From Streptosporangium lutulentum (GTDB lineage: Bacteria; Actinomycetota; Actinomycetes; Streptosporangiales; Streptosporangiaceae): a stretch of 64,000 nt of DNA. The position numbers and the translations under genes are program-made. The notes below the pieces were generated by a model. The model worked only from the letters and a program-made list of their open reading frames with translations, searched no databases and had not been told where the DNA came from. Shown here piece by piece: positions 52,747 to 60,723 of this stretch. Every line of letters begins with the position of its first letter. Position 1 is the first letter of the stretch. The DNA lies in contig NZ_JAUSQU010000001.1 in assembly GCF_030811455.1 (NCBI RefSeq), positions 2,232,001 to 2,296,000 on the forward strand, given 5' to 3'.

Positions 52747-52844
52747 GATCCCTCCTGTCTGTACGGTTCGGTAGGTGAAAGCCTAGGCGCTGCTCCCTGT
52801 AGGGCCAGGTCAGGGCCTTCGGAGGGCGCGGCGGGGCTCGGCGT

Positions 52845-53600
52845 TCAGGCGTTGTAGCCGCCGTGGGCGTCCAGTACCGCGCCCGTGACGTACGACGCGG
52901 CGGGGCTCGCCAGGAAGGCGATCGCCTCGGCGATCTCGCCGGGACGGCCCATGCGCTGCAGGGACAGCGAGCCGAGCAGGGCCCTGAGGGCCTCGGGGTC
53001 CGGCGGCTCCATCCCGCTCTCCATCAGCCCGGCCTCCACGACGTTGGCCGTGATGCCCCGGGGGCCGAGGTCCCGCGCGACGCCCATGGTGTATCTCTCG
53101 ACCCCCGACTTGGTCGCCGAGTAATCGGCGAGGCCCGGGAGCCCGACCCGGGAGCCCAGTCCGGAACTCACCGTGATGACGCGGCCGTCCGCGCGCAGCA
53201 CTCGGGAGGCGGCCCGGATGACGGCGATCACGCCGAGGTAGTTGGTGGCGTGCATTCGGTCCAGTGCGGCGGTGTCGACGTCCGGGTCGTCCACCGTACG
53301 GCCCTGCTCCGGTGAGATCGCCGCGTTGTTGACGAGGATGTCCAGGCCGCCGAAGTACGCGACCACGTCGTCGATCAGCGCCGGCGCCCGGCTCATGTCC
53401 GCCTGGTCGGACTTGAAGGCGGCGACCTTCGTTCCCTTGCCGCGGACCTCGTCGACGACGGCCCGCGCCTGCTTCTCCGAGCTGACATAGGTGAAGGCGA
53501 CATCGGCGCCCCGCTCGGCCAGCAGCCGTACGGTCGCGGCTCCCAGTCCGCGGGATCCCCCGGTGACCAGGGCGACCTTGCCCGTGAGTGGCTTGTTCAT
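52845..53600 (-). CDS. Short-chain dehydrogenase/reductase, Rrf2-linked
   Basis: The 251-residue SDR has TGGSRGLGAATVRLLAERGA near residue 13, NNAAIS near 93, the catalytic serine in VSSGLGSRVG near 145 and YSATKSGVERY near 158. It starts with ATG at 53600 behind GAGGTGAG; a GTG nine bases earlier overlaps that site and is less likely. It is divergent from an Rrf2 regulator with repeated operator-like sequences in the 130-bp gap. A role in reducing a reactive carbonyl or quinone is plausible. Confidence 0.9.
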   Translation of the reverse strand: MNKPLTGKVALVTGGSRGLGAATVRLLAERGADVAFTYVSSEKQARAVVDEVRGKGTKVAAFKSDQADMSRAPALIDDVVAYFGGLDILVNNAAISPEQGRTVDDPDVDTAALDRMHATNYLGVIAVIRAASRVLRADGRVITVSSGLGSRVGLPGLADYSATKSGVERYTMGVARDLGPRGITANVVEAGLMESGMEPPDPEALRALLGSLSLQRMGRPGEIAEAIAFLASPAASYVTGAVLDAHGGYNA

Positions 53601-53646
53601 TCTTCTCACCTCGCTGGTTGGCTTCTCCCGACTGTCGAAACATTAA

Positions 53647-53701
53647 TTGTTACAACAGCCTGATCGCAACGTTGGCTGTTACGACAAGGCGGCTGTAACA
53701 T
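53647..53701. promoter_or_regulatory. Rrf2-type operators and promoter between SDR and rrf2 genes
   Basis: TTGTTACAACAGCC (53647-53660) and GGCTGTTACGACAA (53674-53687) form an inverted repeat matching at 11 of 14 positions; GGCTGTAACA repeats at 53691-53700. They overlap TTGGCT (53672-53677) and TAACAT (53696-53701), a promoter reading toward rrf2 with an 18-bp spacer. Autorepression is implied. Confidence 0.6.
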
Positions 53702-53730
53702 AGAGCGTTGCGACCGGGAGGAGACGGTTC

Positions 53731-54165
53731 ATGAGCGCCAACAGCAGGTTGACCATCGCCGCTCACGCGCTGGCCTGGATCAGCCTCTACCAGCGCCAGG
53801 GTCATGAGGTCGCCACTTCCGAGCAGATCGCGACCAGCGCGAACACCAATGCCGTGGTGATCAGGAGGCTGCTCGGCGAGCTGCGCAGGGCGGGGCTGGT
53901 GGAGTCCCGGCGGGGCGTGGGCGCGGGCTGGTCGCTGGCGCGCGAGCTGGAGTCGATGACCCTGCTCGACGTGTACGAGGCGGTGGAGCCCGGCCCGCTG
54001 TTCGCGATGCACCGCGCCACCCCGGATCAGGGGTGCGTGGTGGGTTACGGCATCCAGCCGGCGATGCGGGGCATCTACGAGGGCATCGAGGAGACCCTGA
54101 GACGCGAGCTGGCCCGCGTCACGCTGGAGGACGTCCTCCGGGACGTCCTCGCGGCACCTCGCTAG
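53731..54165 (+). CDS. Rrf2-family transcriptional regulator
   Basis: The 144-residue protein has the Rrf2 winged helix (RLTIAAHALAWISLYQ, then ATSEQIATSANTNAVVIRRL and LVESRRGVGAGWSLA). It keeps only one cysteine (QGCVVG near residue 100), so it cannot carry a three-cysteine Fe-S cluster like IscR; it belongs to the cluster-free, YwnA-like group that senses redox or small ligands. GGGAGGAG precedes the ATG. It overlaps the convergent small membrane-protein gene by four bases. Confidence 0.9.
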   Translation: MSANSRLTIAAHALAWISLYQRQGHEVATSEQIATSANTNAVVIRRLLGELRRAGLVESRRGVGAGWSLARELESMTLLDVYEAVEPGPLFAMHRATPDQGCVVGYGIQPAMRGIYEGIEETLRRELARVTLEDVLRDVLAAPR

Positions 54166-54407
54166 CCCCGTTTGCGGCTTCGCCGGGTGAACGCGTCACC
54201 GGCCGCGCCTATCGCGAAGCCGAGGACGATCATGACGACGTAGCTGTAGATCTCGTAGCCGTCGGGGGCCAGGAACCGAACAAAACCCATGAAATGGATC
54301 CAGCCGAGCCACTCGTGCAGGAGGCCGCTCCCGCCGCCGACGACAAGGACGAAGCACAGCAGACCCGACAGGGCCGCCAGGGGGGACTTCGGGTTGGTGG
54401 AGGTCAT
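54162..54407 (-). CDS. Small membrane protein, two hydrophobic segments
   Basis: The 81-residue protein has hydrophobic segments at about residues 11-28 (LSGLLCFVLVVGGGSGLL) and 50-68 (YSYVVMIVLGFAIGAAG), with the tryptophan-rich loop HEWLGWIHFMGFVRFL between them and a basic tail (FTRRSRKRG). I do not recognise a named family. The start at 54407 is chosen because the preceding frame lacks hydrophobic character. It is convergent with rrf2 and stands alone. Confidence 0.65.
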   Translation of the reverse strand: MTSTNPKSPLAALSGLLCFVLVVGGGSGLLHEWLGWIHFMGFVRFLAPDGYEIYSYVVMIVLGFAIGAAGDAFTRRSRKRG

Positions 54408-54564
54408 GGCCCCACGGTAGGCGGGCGATGCCGGGCGCCGGATCGGGCTTAGGACGGCCGTGCGATGACCGAAGTCGGCCGTCGGTGGCCGAAGGGCCGT
54501 ACTTAAGTATCCGGTCGCGGCACAGATGCCCGGTCGCGGGCGGGGCCCGCGTAGATTACCGGGC

Positions 54565-55743
54565 ATGCGCCGCATCGACCGCACTCGCCGGGACTGGGCC
54601 GCAGATCTGGGGTTGTTCCTCTTCGCCACCTGCTTCGCCGCCGTCAGCTCGCAGTCCGTGCCGGTCGTGGCGGATCTCGATCCCGTGTGGCGGGCCGCTG
54701 ATCAGGTGGTCGGGGGGCTGGGGTGCGCGGCGGTGCTGCTGCGGCGGCGCTGGCCGGTGTCGTTGGCGGTGGTGCTGCTGCTGGCGGGCACCCAGGCGCA
54801 CTATCTGACCGGTCCGGCGATGGTGGCGGTGTTCACGGTGGCCGCGACCCGGCCGTGGAGAGCCACGGCGTGGGTGGCGGCGCTGGCCTTCGCCCCGCTT
54901 CCCATCTTCCTGTGGCGGCTGCCCGAGCTGCCCGAGGGCCAGGCGGGCTCGGCGCTGACGTACTTCGCGCTGATCGCCGGGGCCATCGGGTGGGGACTGT
55001 TCCGGAGGTCCCGGCAGCAGCTGATCGCTTCGCTGCGGGAGCGCGCGGAGCTGGCCGAGGCGGACGCGGAGTTGCGGGCCGAGCGGGCCCGGCGCGAGGC
55101 TCGGGAGGAGATCGCCCGTGAGATGCACGACGTGCTCGGGCACCGGCTGTCGCTGATGAGCGTGCACGCCGGGGCCCTGGAGTTCAACACGGGCGCGCCC
55201 CGGGTGGAGATCGAGCGGGCCGCCGGGGTGATCCGGGAGAGCGCCCACCTGGCCCTGCGCGACCTGCGCGAGGTGATCGGGGTGCTTCACGCGGGGCCGG
55301 CGGGAGGCGAGCGGCCACAGCCGGACCTGGCGGACCTGGACCGGCTGGTGGCGGAGGCGCGGGCCGCGGGCGGCCGGATCGAGCTGACCGGACCGCCGGA
55401 CGGGCCGGTGCCGCCGCCCGCGGTAGGGCGGACGGCGTACCGGATCGTGCAAGAGGCACTGACCAACGCGCGCAAGCACGCGCCCGGTGCGGCGGTCGCG
55501 GTCCGGGTGACCGGAGGCCCGGCGGACAGGCTGACGGTTGAGATCCGCAACGCGCTGCCGCCCGGACCGGCTTCGGGCGCGGACAGGGGCGAAGGCGGCG
55601 GGCAGGGACTGATCGGACTGGCCGAGAGGACCCGGCTGGCAGGCGGCGAGCTGAGGGCCGGCCCCGCCGGCGACGGATTCCGGGTCTGCGCCTGGTTACC
55701 CTGGCCTGCGGCGGATGCGATGTCCGCCGCAGGCCAGGAATGA
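54565..55743 (+). CDS. NarL-type sensor histidine kinase
   Basis: The 392-residue kinase has four or five N-terminal membrane helices (residues 12-150), a coiled region (LRERAELAEADAELRAERAR), the HisKA_3 box EEIAREMHDVLGHRLSLMSV near residue 200 with the phosphoacceptor histidine, an N box QEALTNARKHAPGA near 300 and a G box GGGQGLIGLAERTRL near 355. There is no ribosome site; TAGATT at 54552-54557 lies seven bases before the ATG, so the transcript may be leaderless. A TTA leucine codon occurs at 55696. It precedes its response regulator by 13 bp. Confidence 0.92.
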   Translation: MRRIDRTRRDWAADLGLFLFATCFAAVSSQSVPVVADLDPVWRAADQVVGGLGCAAVLLRRRWPVSLAVVLLLAGTQAHYLTGPAMVAVFTVAATRPWRATAWVAALAFAPLPIFLWRLPELPEGQAGSALTYFALIAGAIGWGLFRRSRQQLIASLRERAELAEADAELRAERARREAREEIAREMHDVLGHRLSLMSVHAGALEFNTGAPRVEIERAAGVIRESAHLALRDLREVIGVLHAGPAGGERPQPDLADLDRLVAEARAAGGRIELTGPPDGPVPPPAVGRTAYRIVQEALTNARKHAPGAAVAVRVTGGPADRLTVEIRNALPPGPASGADRGEGGGQGLIGLAERTRLAGGELRAGPAGDGFRVCAWLPWPAADAMSAAGQE

Positions 55744-55756
55744 GGGGAGTGCGTAA

Positions 55757-56419
55757 GTGATCCGCGTCCTGCTTGTCGACGACGACGCGATCGTGCGGGC
55801 CGGGCTGCGCCTGATGCTGGGCGGCGCCCCGGACATCGAGATCGTCGCGGAGGCCGCCGACGGGGCGGAGGTGCCCGCGCTGGTGGCCGCGTACGGACCC
55901 GACCTGGTGCTGATGGACATCCGGATGCCGGGCGTCGACGGGCTGGCCGCCACCAAGGCGCTCCGGGCACAGCCCGGCGCTCCGGAGGTCCTGGTCCTGA
56001 CCACCTTCCACACCGACGCGCACGTACTGCGGGCCCTGCGCGCCGGCGCGGCCGGATTCCTTCTCAAAGACACCCCGCCGCAGGACATCGTCGCGGCCAT
56101 CCGGACCGTGGCCGCCGGGGACCCGGTACTTTCCCCCGCCGTCACCCGCCGGCTCATCGTGCAGGTGGCGGGCGGCTCCGGGCAGGACGACCGGGCCGCC
56201 GCAGCCCGGACACGGCTGGACCTCCTGGCCGAGCGGGAGCGGGAGGTGGCCCGGGCGGTCGGGCGCGGCCGTTCCAACGCGGAGATCGCGCGGGAGTTGC
56301 ATCTGGCGCTGCCGACGGTGAAGGCACACGTGTCACGCATCCTGACCCGGCTGGATCTCAACAACCGCGTCCAGATCGCTCTGCTGGTCCACGACGCGAG
56401 CGCGTCGGAAGACGCCTGA
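55757..56419 (+). CDS. NarL/FixJ-type response regulator
   Basis: The 220-residue regulator has a receiver domain (IRVLLVDDDAIVRAGLRLML, phosphoacceptor in LVLMDIRMPG near residue 54, lysine in FLLKDTPP) and a LuxR-type HTH near 155-210 (EREVARAVGRGRSNAEIARE, LPTVKAHVSRIL). It lies 13 bp after the kinase gene with a GAGGGGAG site between, so the pair forms one operon and one phosphorelay. The regulon is not identifiable from the neighbourhood. Confidence 0.93.
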   Translation: MIRVLLVDDDAIVRAGLRLMLGGAPDIEIVAEAADGAEVPALVAAYGPDLVLMDIRMPGVDGLAATKALRAQPGAPEVLVLTTFHTDAHVLRALRAGAAGFLLKDTPPQDIVAAIRTVAAGDPVLSPAVTRRLIVQVAGGSGQDDRAAAARTRLDLLAEREREVARAVGRGRSNAEIARELHLALPTVKAHVSRILTRLDLNNRVQIALLVHDASASEDA

Positions 56420-56575
56420 GCACCCGCTCCCACGAAGTCCACGCCGCACGTCGGTCCCGATGCTCACGGCGGGCTCTTGCCGACGAGCCGTGATGCCCGG
56501 TTTGGTGGACTGAGCGTGCTCTGAGACTCTGATGTGCCCACCGAACCGGGCGACTCCAGTGCCTGAGGAGAAGAC

Positions 56576-57238
56576 ATGATCAAGATCCTGATTGTGGACG
56601 ACCATGCGCTGGTTCGCGCGGGATTCCGCATGATCCTGGATGCCCAGGACGACATGACCGTGGTGGGGGAGGCGGAAGACGGCAATGAGGCGCTGCGCCG
56701 TACCCGGGAACTGCTGCCGGACGTGGTGCTGATGGATCTGCACATGCCGGGTGCCGACGGCATCACCGCCACCGGCGCGATCATCTCCGAGTCGCCCGGG
56801 GTGCGGGTGCTCGCACTGAGCACCTTCGACCTGGACGAGTACGTCGTCGACACGCTGCGGGCCGGCGCGTCGGGCTTCCTGCCCAAGGACATCTCTCCCG
56901 AGGAGTTGGTGGAGGGTGTGCGGGTGGTGTACCGAGGGGAGGCGGCGGTCGCGCCCCGACTGCTGACCCGTCTGATCGGCACGTTCGTCCGGGCGGCACG
57001 ACCGCGCGGTTCGGTCGCGCCCGGCCTTCTGGCCGAACTGACCGACCGCGAGCGGGAGGTGCTGACGCTCATCGCCCGCGGCCGGTCCAACACCGAGATC
57101 TCCGCGACCCTGCAACTGGCCGCCTCCACCGTGAAGAACCACGTGAGCAGCCTGTTCGCCAAGATCGGTGTCCGTGACCGCGCCCAGGCCGTCATCGCCG
57201 CCTACGAGGCCGGTCTCATCACTCCCCGGGATTCCTGA
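56576..57238 (+). CDS. NarL/FixJ-type response regulator, tandem orphan
   Basis: The 220-residue protein has the same architecture as the previous gene: IKILIVDDHALVRAGFRMIL, VVLMDLHMPGADG, FLPKDISPEE and a LuxR HTH (EREVLTLIARGRSNTEISAT, STVKNHVSSLF). Identity between the two is moderate, so they are old paralogues or independent acquisitions. It is separated by 156 bp from the first regulator and has no kinase of its own, so it may cross-talk with the kinase at 54565 or with a distant one. GAGGAG precedes the ATG. Confidence 0.92.
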   Translation: MIKILIVDDHALVRAGFRMILDAQDDMTVVGEAEDGNEALRRTRELLPDVVLMDLHMPGADGITATGAIISESPGVRVLALSTFDLDEYVVDTLRAGASGFLPKDISPEELVEGVRVVYRGEAAVAPRLLTRLIGTFVRAARPRGSVAPGLLAELTDREREVLTLIARGRSNTEISATLQLAASTVKNHVSSLFAKIGVRDRAQAVIAAYEAGLITPRDS

Positions 57239-57285
57239 GCCGGGCCTTCTCACGGAACGTCGCGTTCATGGAATGATCGAGCGCC

Positions 57286-57615
57286 ATGGAGATCATCGAC
57301 AGCGGGCGGTTCGTCCCCACGGAGGACGGGGCCGCCGACTACGCGGAGCACCTGCGGGTGCCCGCGCTCAGCTTCGGGACGTATTCCATCCCGGCCGGCG
57401 CGACAGACGGGCAGTCACCGCACAACGAAGACGAGATCTACGTCGTGACGAGCGGGCGCGGCTCCTTCACCTCCGGCGGCCACACGGTCGAGGTCGGCCC
57501 CGGCACCACGCTCTTCATCCCGGCCCGTGAGGAACACCGCTTCCACGACATCACCGAGGACCTGGTGGCACTGGTGTTCTTCGCCCCCGCGTACACCGGG
57601 ATCCCTCAGCCCTAG
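57286..57615 (+). CDS. Cupin-domain protein
   Basis: The 109-residue single-domain cupin has the two metal-binding motifs: PHNEDEIYVVTSGRGSFTSG near residue 46 (His, Glu) and PAREEHRFHDI near 85 (His, His). These would form a metal site in a beta barrel. Single-domain cupins of this size act as dioxygenases, isomerases or ligand-binding proteins; nothing more specific can be read. It follows the orphan response regulator by 47 bp and could be cotranscribed. Confidence 0.88.
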   Translation: MEIIDSGRFVPTEDGAADYAEHLRVPALSFGTYSIPAGATDGQSPHNEDEIYVVTSGRGSFTSGGHTVEVGPGTTLFIPAREEHRFHDITEDLVALVFFAPAYTGIPQP

Positions 57616-57684
57616 CGCCGGTTCCGTCGTGACGGTGACGCCGGGCCGGCGCGTATCTCTGGTTCCCTCATCGACCCTGTCGAC

Positions 57685-57722
57685 GTAGTACTCTGCACGG
57701 AGTGGTCAAACCGTAGTACTAC
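57685..57722 (+). promoter_or_regulatory. Repeated GTAGTACT sites before tetR
   Basis: GTAGTACTAC (57713-57722) is a perfect 10-bp palindrome; GTAGTACT occurs again at 57685-57692, centres 28 bp apart. They lie 40-75 bp before the tetR start and are likely its autoregulatory operators. Confidence 0.55.
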
Positions 57723-57759
57723 ATTCAGAGTTGTTCCACCTTGGGTTCGGGAGACGGCG

Positions 57760-58347
57760 ATGCGGCAGAATCCGGCACGGCGGGCGGCGCTCCTCGACGC
57801 GGCCATCGAGGTCCTGGCCCGCGAAGGGGCGCGCGGACTGACCTTCCGCGCCGTCGACATCGAGGCGCAGGTGCCCAACGGTACGGCCTCCAACTACTTC
57901 AACAACCGCGACGACCTGCTCACCCAGGTCGGCCACCGCTTCTACGAGCGGCTGGAACCCGAGCCCGGCGTGATGGCCGCCGTGCTGGAGGGGCCGCGCG
58001 ACCGCGACAGGGTCACCGAGCTCATGCACGACCTGGTGGACCGCGTCAGCCACTTCCGCTCCGGCTACCTGGCCCTGCTGGAACTGCGCCTGGAGGCCAC
58101 CCGCCGCCCGGAGTTGCGACGCCTGCTCACCGAACGCATCCGCGCCGACGTCGAGGCCAACGTCGACCACCACACGCAGGCCGGTCTGCCCGGCGACGCG
58201 ACCACCGTGGTCCTGCTCTATCTGGCACTGAACTGGCTGATCCTGGAACGGCTCACGCTGCCCGACATCTTTCCCGAGAATCAGATCCACGCCATGGTCA
58301 CCGACATCGTCGAACGCATCCTGCCCGGTCCCGGCCGCTCGGCCTGA
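57760..58347 (+). CDS. TetR/AcrR-family transcriptional regulator
   Basis: The 195-residue protein has a TetR HTH (RRAALLDAAIEVLAREGARG, then PNGTASNYFNNRDDLLTQVG) and a C-terminal helical domain with the FRSGYLALLELRLEATRRPE segment common to TetR proteins of the DUF-type C-terminal group. Its upstream region has palindromic repeats. There is no divergent gene close by; the cupin gene upstream is on the same strand. Targets are therefore probably itself and distant genes. Confidence 0.88.
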   Translation: MRQNPARRAALLDAAIEVLAREGARGLTFRAVDIEAQVPNGTASNYFNNRDDLLTQVGHRFYERLEPEPGVMAAVLEGPRDRDRVTELMHDLVDRVSHFRSGYLALLELRLEATRRPELRRLLTERIRADVEANVDHHTQAGLPGDATTVVLLYLALNWLILERLTLPDIFPENQIHAMVTDIVERILPGPGRSA

Positions 58348-58430
58348 CGCCCGCGTCCTCTGTTGTGACCGCTTCCGTCCACTGACAGTCCCACGGCGCC
58401 CGTGTCGCCGCCCAGTTCGGAGTTTCGGCA

Positions 58431-59039
58431 GTGCTTTTTGATGTCACCCGCAGCGAACTCGTCGACGTCTTCGGCGAGGACCGTCTCACGACCCTGCCCT
58501 CCATCGCCTTTCCGCCCGCCGCCGCGGACACCGAGGGCGCCCGCCTCCTGCAGACCGTCGGCGTCCCCACCGGGACGCTCCGGCTGCGTGAGCCCGTCGA
58601 GGACTCCGGTCGCCTGCCCCTCGTCCAGGACGTCATTGACGTCGAGGACTTCGAGGACGCCTCGGAGGGCGCGGGCGAATGGCCCGTCATCGGCTGGTTG
58701 CTCAACGCCCACCTCGCCCTCGACCCCGGTTCCGGAAAGGTGCACGCCTTGGACGCCGACGAGGAGATCGTGCGGGAACTCCACACGGACGTCTCCTCCC
58801 TCGTCCAGGTCGCCCTCCGGTTCCAGCGACTGCTGGAAGGGTTCACCTTCGGAGGCGGCGAGGAAGCCGACTTCGAGCGTCTGGAACGCGAGGTCGAGCT
58901 TATCCGTCAGGAGACGAGCGGCATTGACCCGCTTCCCTTCCAGGACGACGAGACCGTCTGGTCGGTGGTCGGCGAGGAGATCGCCGCGGGCCGACGCTTC
59001 AAGGGCGACAGTCCGGGAGCCCGCTCGCTCTACGGGTGA
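58431..59039 (+). CDS. SUKH-4-like immunity protein family
   Basis: The 202-residue acidic protein starts with GTG (LFDVTRSELVDVFGED) and has the LTTLPSIAFPPA segment, GWLLNAHLALDPGSGKVHAL and the C-terminal LEGFTF and helix. These features resemble SUKH-superfamily proteins of the SUKH-4 group, which neutralise polymorphic or contact-dependent toxins. No toxin with a delivery domain lies beside it, but a secreted HNH nuclease gene begins about 435 bp downstream. Family membership is a recognition of pattern without alignment. It could equally be an orphan stress protein. A strong hairpin terminator follows. Confidence 0.6.
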   Translation: MLFDVTRSELVDVFGEDRLTTLPSIAFPPAAADTEGARLLQTVGVPTGTLRLREPVEDSGRLPLVQDVIDVEDFEDASEGAGEWPVIGWLLNAHLALDPGSGKVHALDADEEIVRELHTDVSSLVQVALRFQRLLEGFTFGGGEEADFERLEREVELIRQETSGIDPLPFQDDETVWSVVGEEIAAGRRFKGDSPGARSLYG

Positions 59040-59056
59040 TCGCCGGCCGATGTCGC

Positions 59057-59087
59057 CCACGCACCGCGCGGTCTGCGCGGTGCGTGG
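59057..59087 (+). terminator. 13-bp hairpin after the SUKH-like gene
   Basis: CCACGCACCGCGC (59057-59069) pairs exactly with GCGCGGTGCGTGG (59075-59087) around a five-base loop, 17 bases after the stop codon. Confidence 0.85.
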
Positions 59088-59474
59088 CCGCCTTCCTCCC
59101 TCTTGAGCGTGGGACGGAACAGCTGGAGGCAGCAGGCATCGCCGCCTGCCGGGGGAGGTAGCACAATTGACTCCACGGCCGCTCGTTGGTGATCGGGTTC
59201 TAGACAAACCAGATCGTTGACGCGACCGCTCGGCGTACCCGTCACCCGCTCGCCGATCACATCGATCTCCTCGCCCGGGTCCTGATCCAGTAACGCCGCA
59301 CGATGCCGAGCTCGGTGTCCCGGACGTCCGCCGGGACACCGCCGTGGCGTTCGATCGCCAGGGAGCACCGGTGGCCGCGGACGGTCATGGAGGCGCCGCG
59401 CGCTTACGCGAGCGTGACATGTGCCTACCCGCCAGGCCCTCTCATACCGCTGCCGCCGGCGGGGAATGACTGGT
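59088..59474. other. 387-bp region without a convincing gene
   Basis: The minus strand is open through this stretch and one short part (ERVTGTPSGRVNDLVCLEPD) looks protein-like, but no start with a ribosome site and no known domain are evident. It may be a decayed gene fragment. The sequence near 59200-59225 is locally AT-richer and may hold a promoter. Confidence 0.4.
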
Positions 59475-60146
59475 ATGGATGGAACCATGATCTTATTGAG
59501 GCGGACAGGCCGAATCGCCGTACTCACGCTTCTGGTCATCCCGATCATCGCCGTCACCACCGCCCAGCAGGCGGCAGCCGACTCGCGCAAGCGGCCACAG
59601 GCCGACGCCGGGACGCAGGCCCGCCGCATGCTGGCGCAGCTGAAAGTCGCCAAGCCGTTGTCGATCCGTGGTTACAACCGTGAGCGGTTCCAGCCCCGAT
59701 GGGCACACCACAAGGGCACCTGCGACGCACGAGAGATGGTTCTGGCCCGCGACGGGCGAGGCGTGCGCAGAAACGCCGCCTGCCACCCGGTCAAGGGCGT
59801 CTGGTACAGCCCGTACGACGGCAGGTCGCTGAAAAGCGAGAAGCAGATCGACGTCGACCATGTCGTGCCGCTGGCGTATGCCTGGCGCTCCGGCGCCAGC
59901 AAATGGAGCCAGGCGCGGCGGCGCGCCTTCGCCAACGACCTCACCCGCCCCGAGCTGATAGTGACCAGCCATTCCGTCAACATCGCCAAGGGCGCCCAGG
60001 GGCCGCAGAGCTGGCGTCCGCCGCGCCGCGGCTATTGGTGCCGCTATGCGACCTCATGGATCACCGTGAAGCATCACTACCGGCTCTTCGTGACCCGGCA
60101 GGAGAAGGTGGCCCTGCTCAACATGCTCCGAACCTGCCGAGGGTGA
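59475..60146 (+). CDS. Secreted HNH nuclease (DUF1524/GmrSD C-terminal-like)
   Basis: The protein of about 223 residues has a signal peptide (RRTGRIAVLTLLVIPIIAVT, cleavage near QQAAA-D). The mature part contains DVDHVVPLAYAWRSG near residue 130 and LIVTSHSVNIAKGAQGP near 165, the HNH/betabeta-alpha-metal pattern of secreted DUF1524-type nucleases, with cysteine pairs (GTCDAR, ACHP) outside the core. It would degrade extracellular DNA. Three in-frame ATGs at 59466, 59475 and 59487 are possible starts; the last carries a TTA codon soon after. Its position downstream of a SUKH-like immunity gene is noted but may be coincidental. Confidence 0.82.
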   Translation: MDGTMILLRRTGRIAVLTLLVIPIIAVTTAQQAAADSRKRPQADAGTQARRMLAQLKVAKPLSIRGYNRERFQPRWAHHKGTCDAREMVLARDGRGVRRNAACHPVKGVWYSPYDGRSLKSEKQIDVDHVVPLAYAWRSGASKWSQARRRAFANDLTRPELIVTSHSVNIAKGAQGPQSWRPPRRGYWCRYATSWITVKHHYRLFVTRQEKVALLNMLRTCRG

Positions 60147-60308
60147 TGATCGAGATGCGGCCGGGAAGGAGAGCGAGCACCGGTACACCGTGACCGCGTC
60201 GACGAGGATGCCTCCGGATGTAGAAACGGCCGGTTGCCCGTTCGACGTCTGGATGAGGGTGCCGCTCGGCAGAATGGCCGGGCGGTACTCGCCGAAAAAG
60301 GAGACGTC

Positions 60309-60692
60309 ATGAAGGTCATGGTTGTGATCAAGGTCAGTGGCGCGGACGAGGACAAGATCGCTCCGACGCGGGAGATGGTGGCGGAGATGGAGGTCTACAA
60401 CGAGAAGCTGATCAAGGCGGGCATCATGCTCGACGGCGGGGGTCTCAAGCCGAGCTCCGAGGGGGCGCAGGTCGTCTTCGAGGGAGGCGCGACGTCGGTC
60501 GTCGACGGCCCGTTCACCGAGTCCAAGGAGATCATCGCCGGCTACTGGGTCTGGCAGGTCAGCTCCCTGGAGGAGGCCGTCGAGTGGGCCCGGCAGTGCC
60601 CCGCCAACCCCGACAGCGGGATGCGGGAGGTCCTGGAGGTGCGCCCGTACTACGAGGATGAGGACTTCGCGGACCTGGGAACGCAGGGCTGA
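60309..60692 (+). CDS. YCII/DGPF-domain protein
   Basis: The 127-residue protein has the YCII-related DGPF motif VVDGPFTESKEIIAGYWVWQ near residue 65 and the family ending EVRPYYEDEDF. AAGGAG stands seven bases before the ATG. DGPF proteins are characteristic partners of ECF42-group sigma factors, and one follows after 31 bp. Their biochemical role is not established; a ferredoxin-like fold related to muconolactone isomerases is expected. Confidence 0.92.
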   Translation: MKVMVVIKVSGADEDKIAPTREMVAEMEVYNEKLIKAGIMLDGGGLKPSSEGAQVVFEGGATSVVDGPFTESKEIIAGYWVWQVSSLEEAVEWARQCPANPDSGMREVLEVRPYYEDEDFADLGTQG

Positions 60693-60723
60693 GGACGCCC
60701 CCGGAGTTCGAGGAGAGGCCCCG

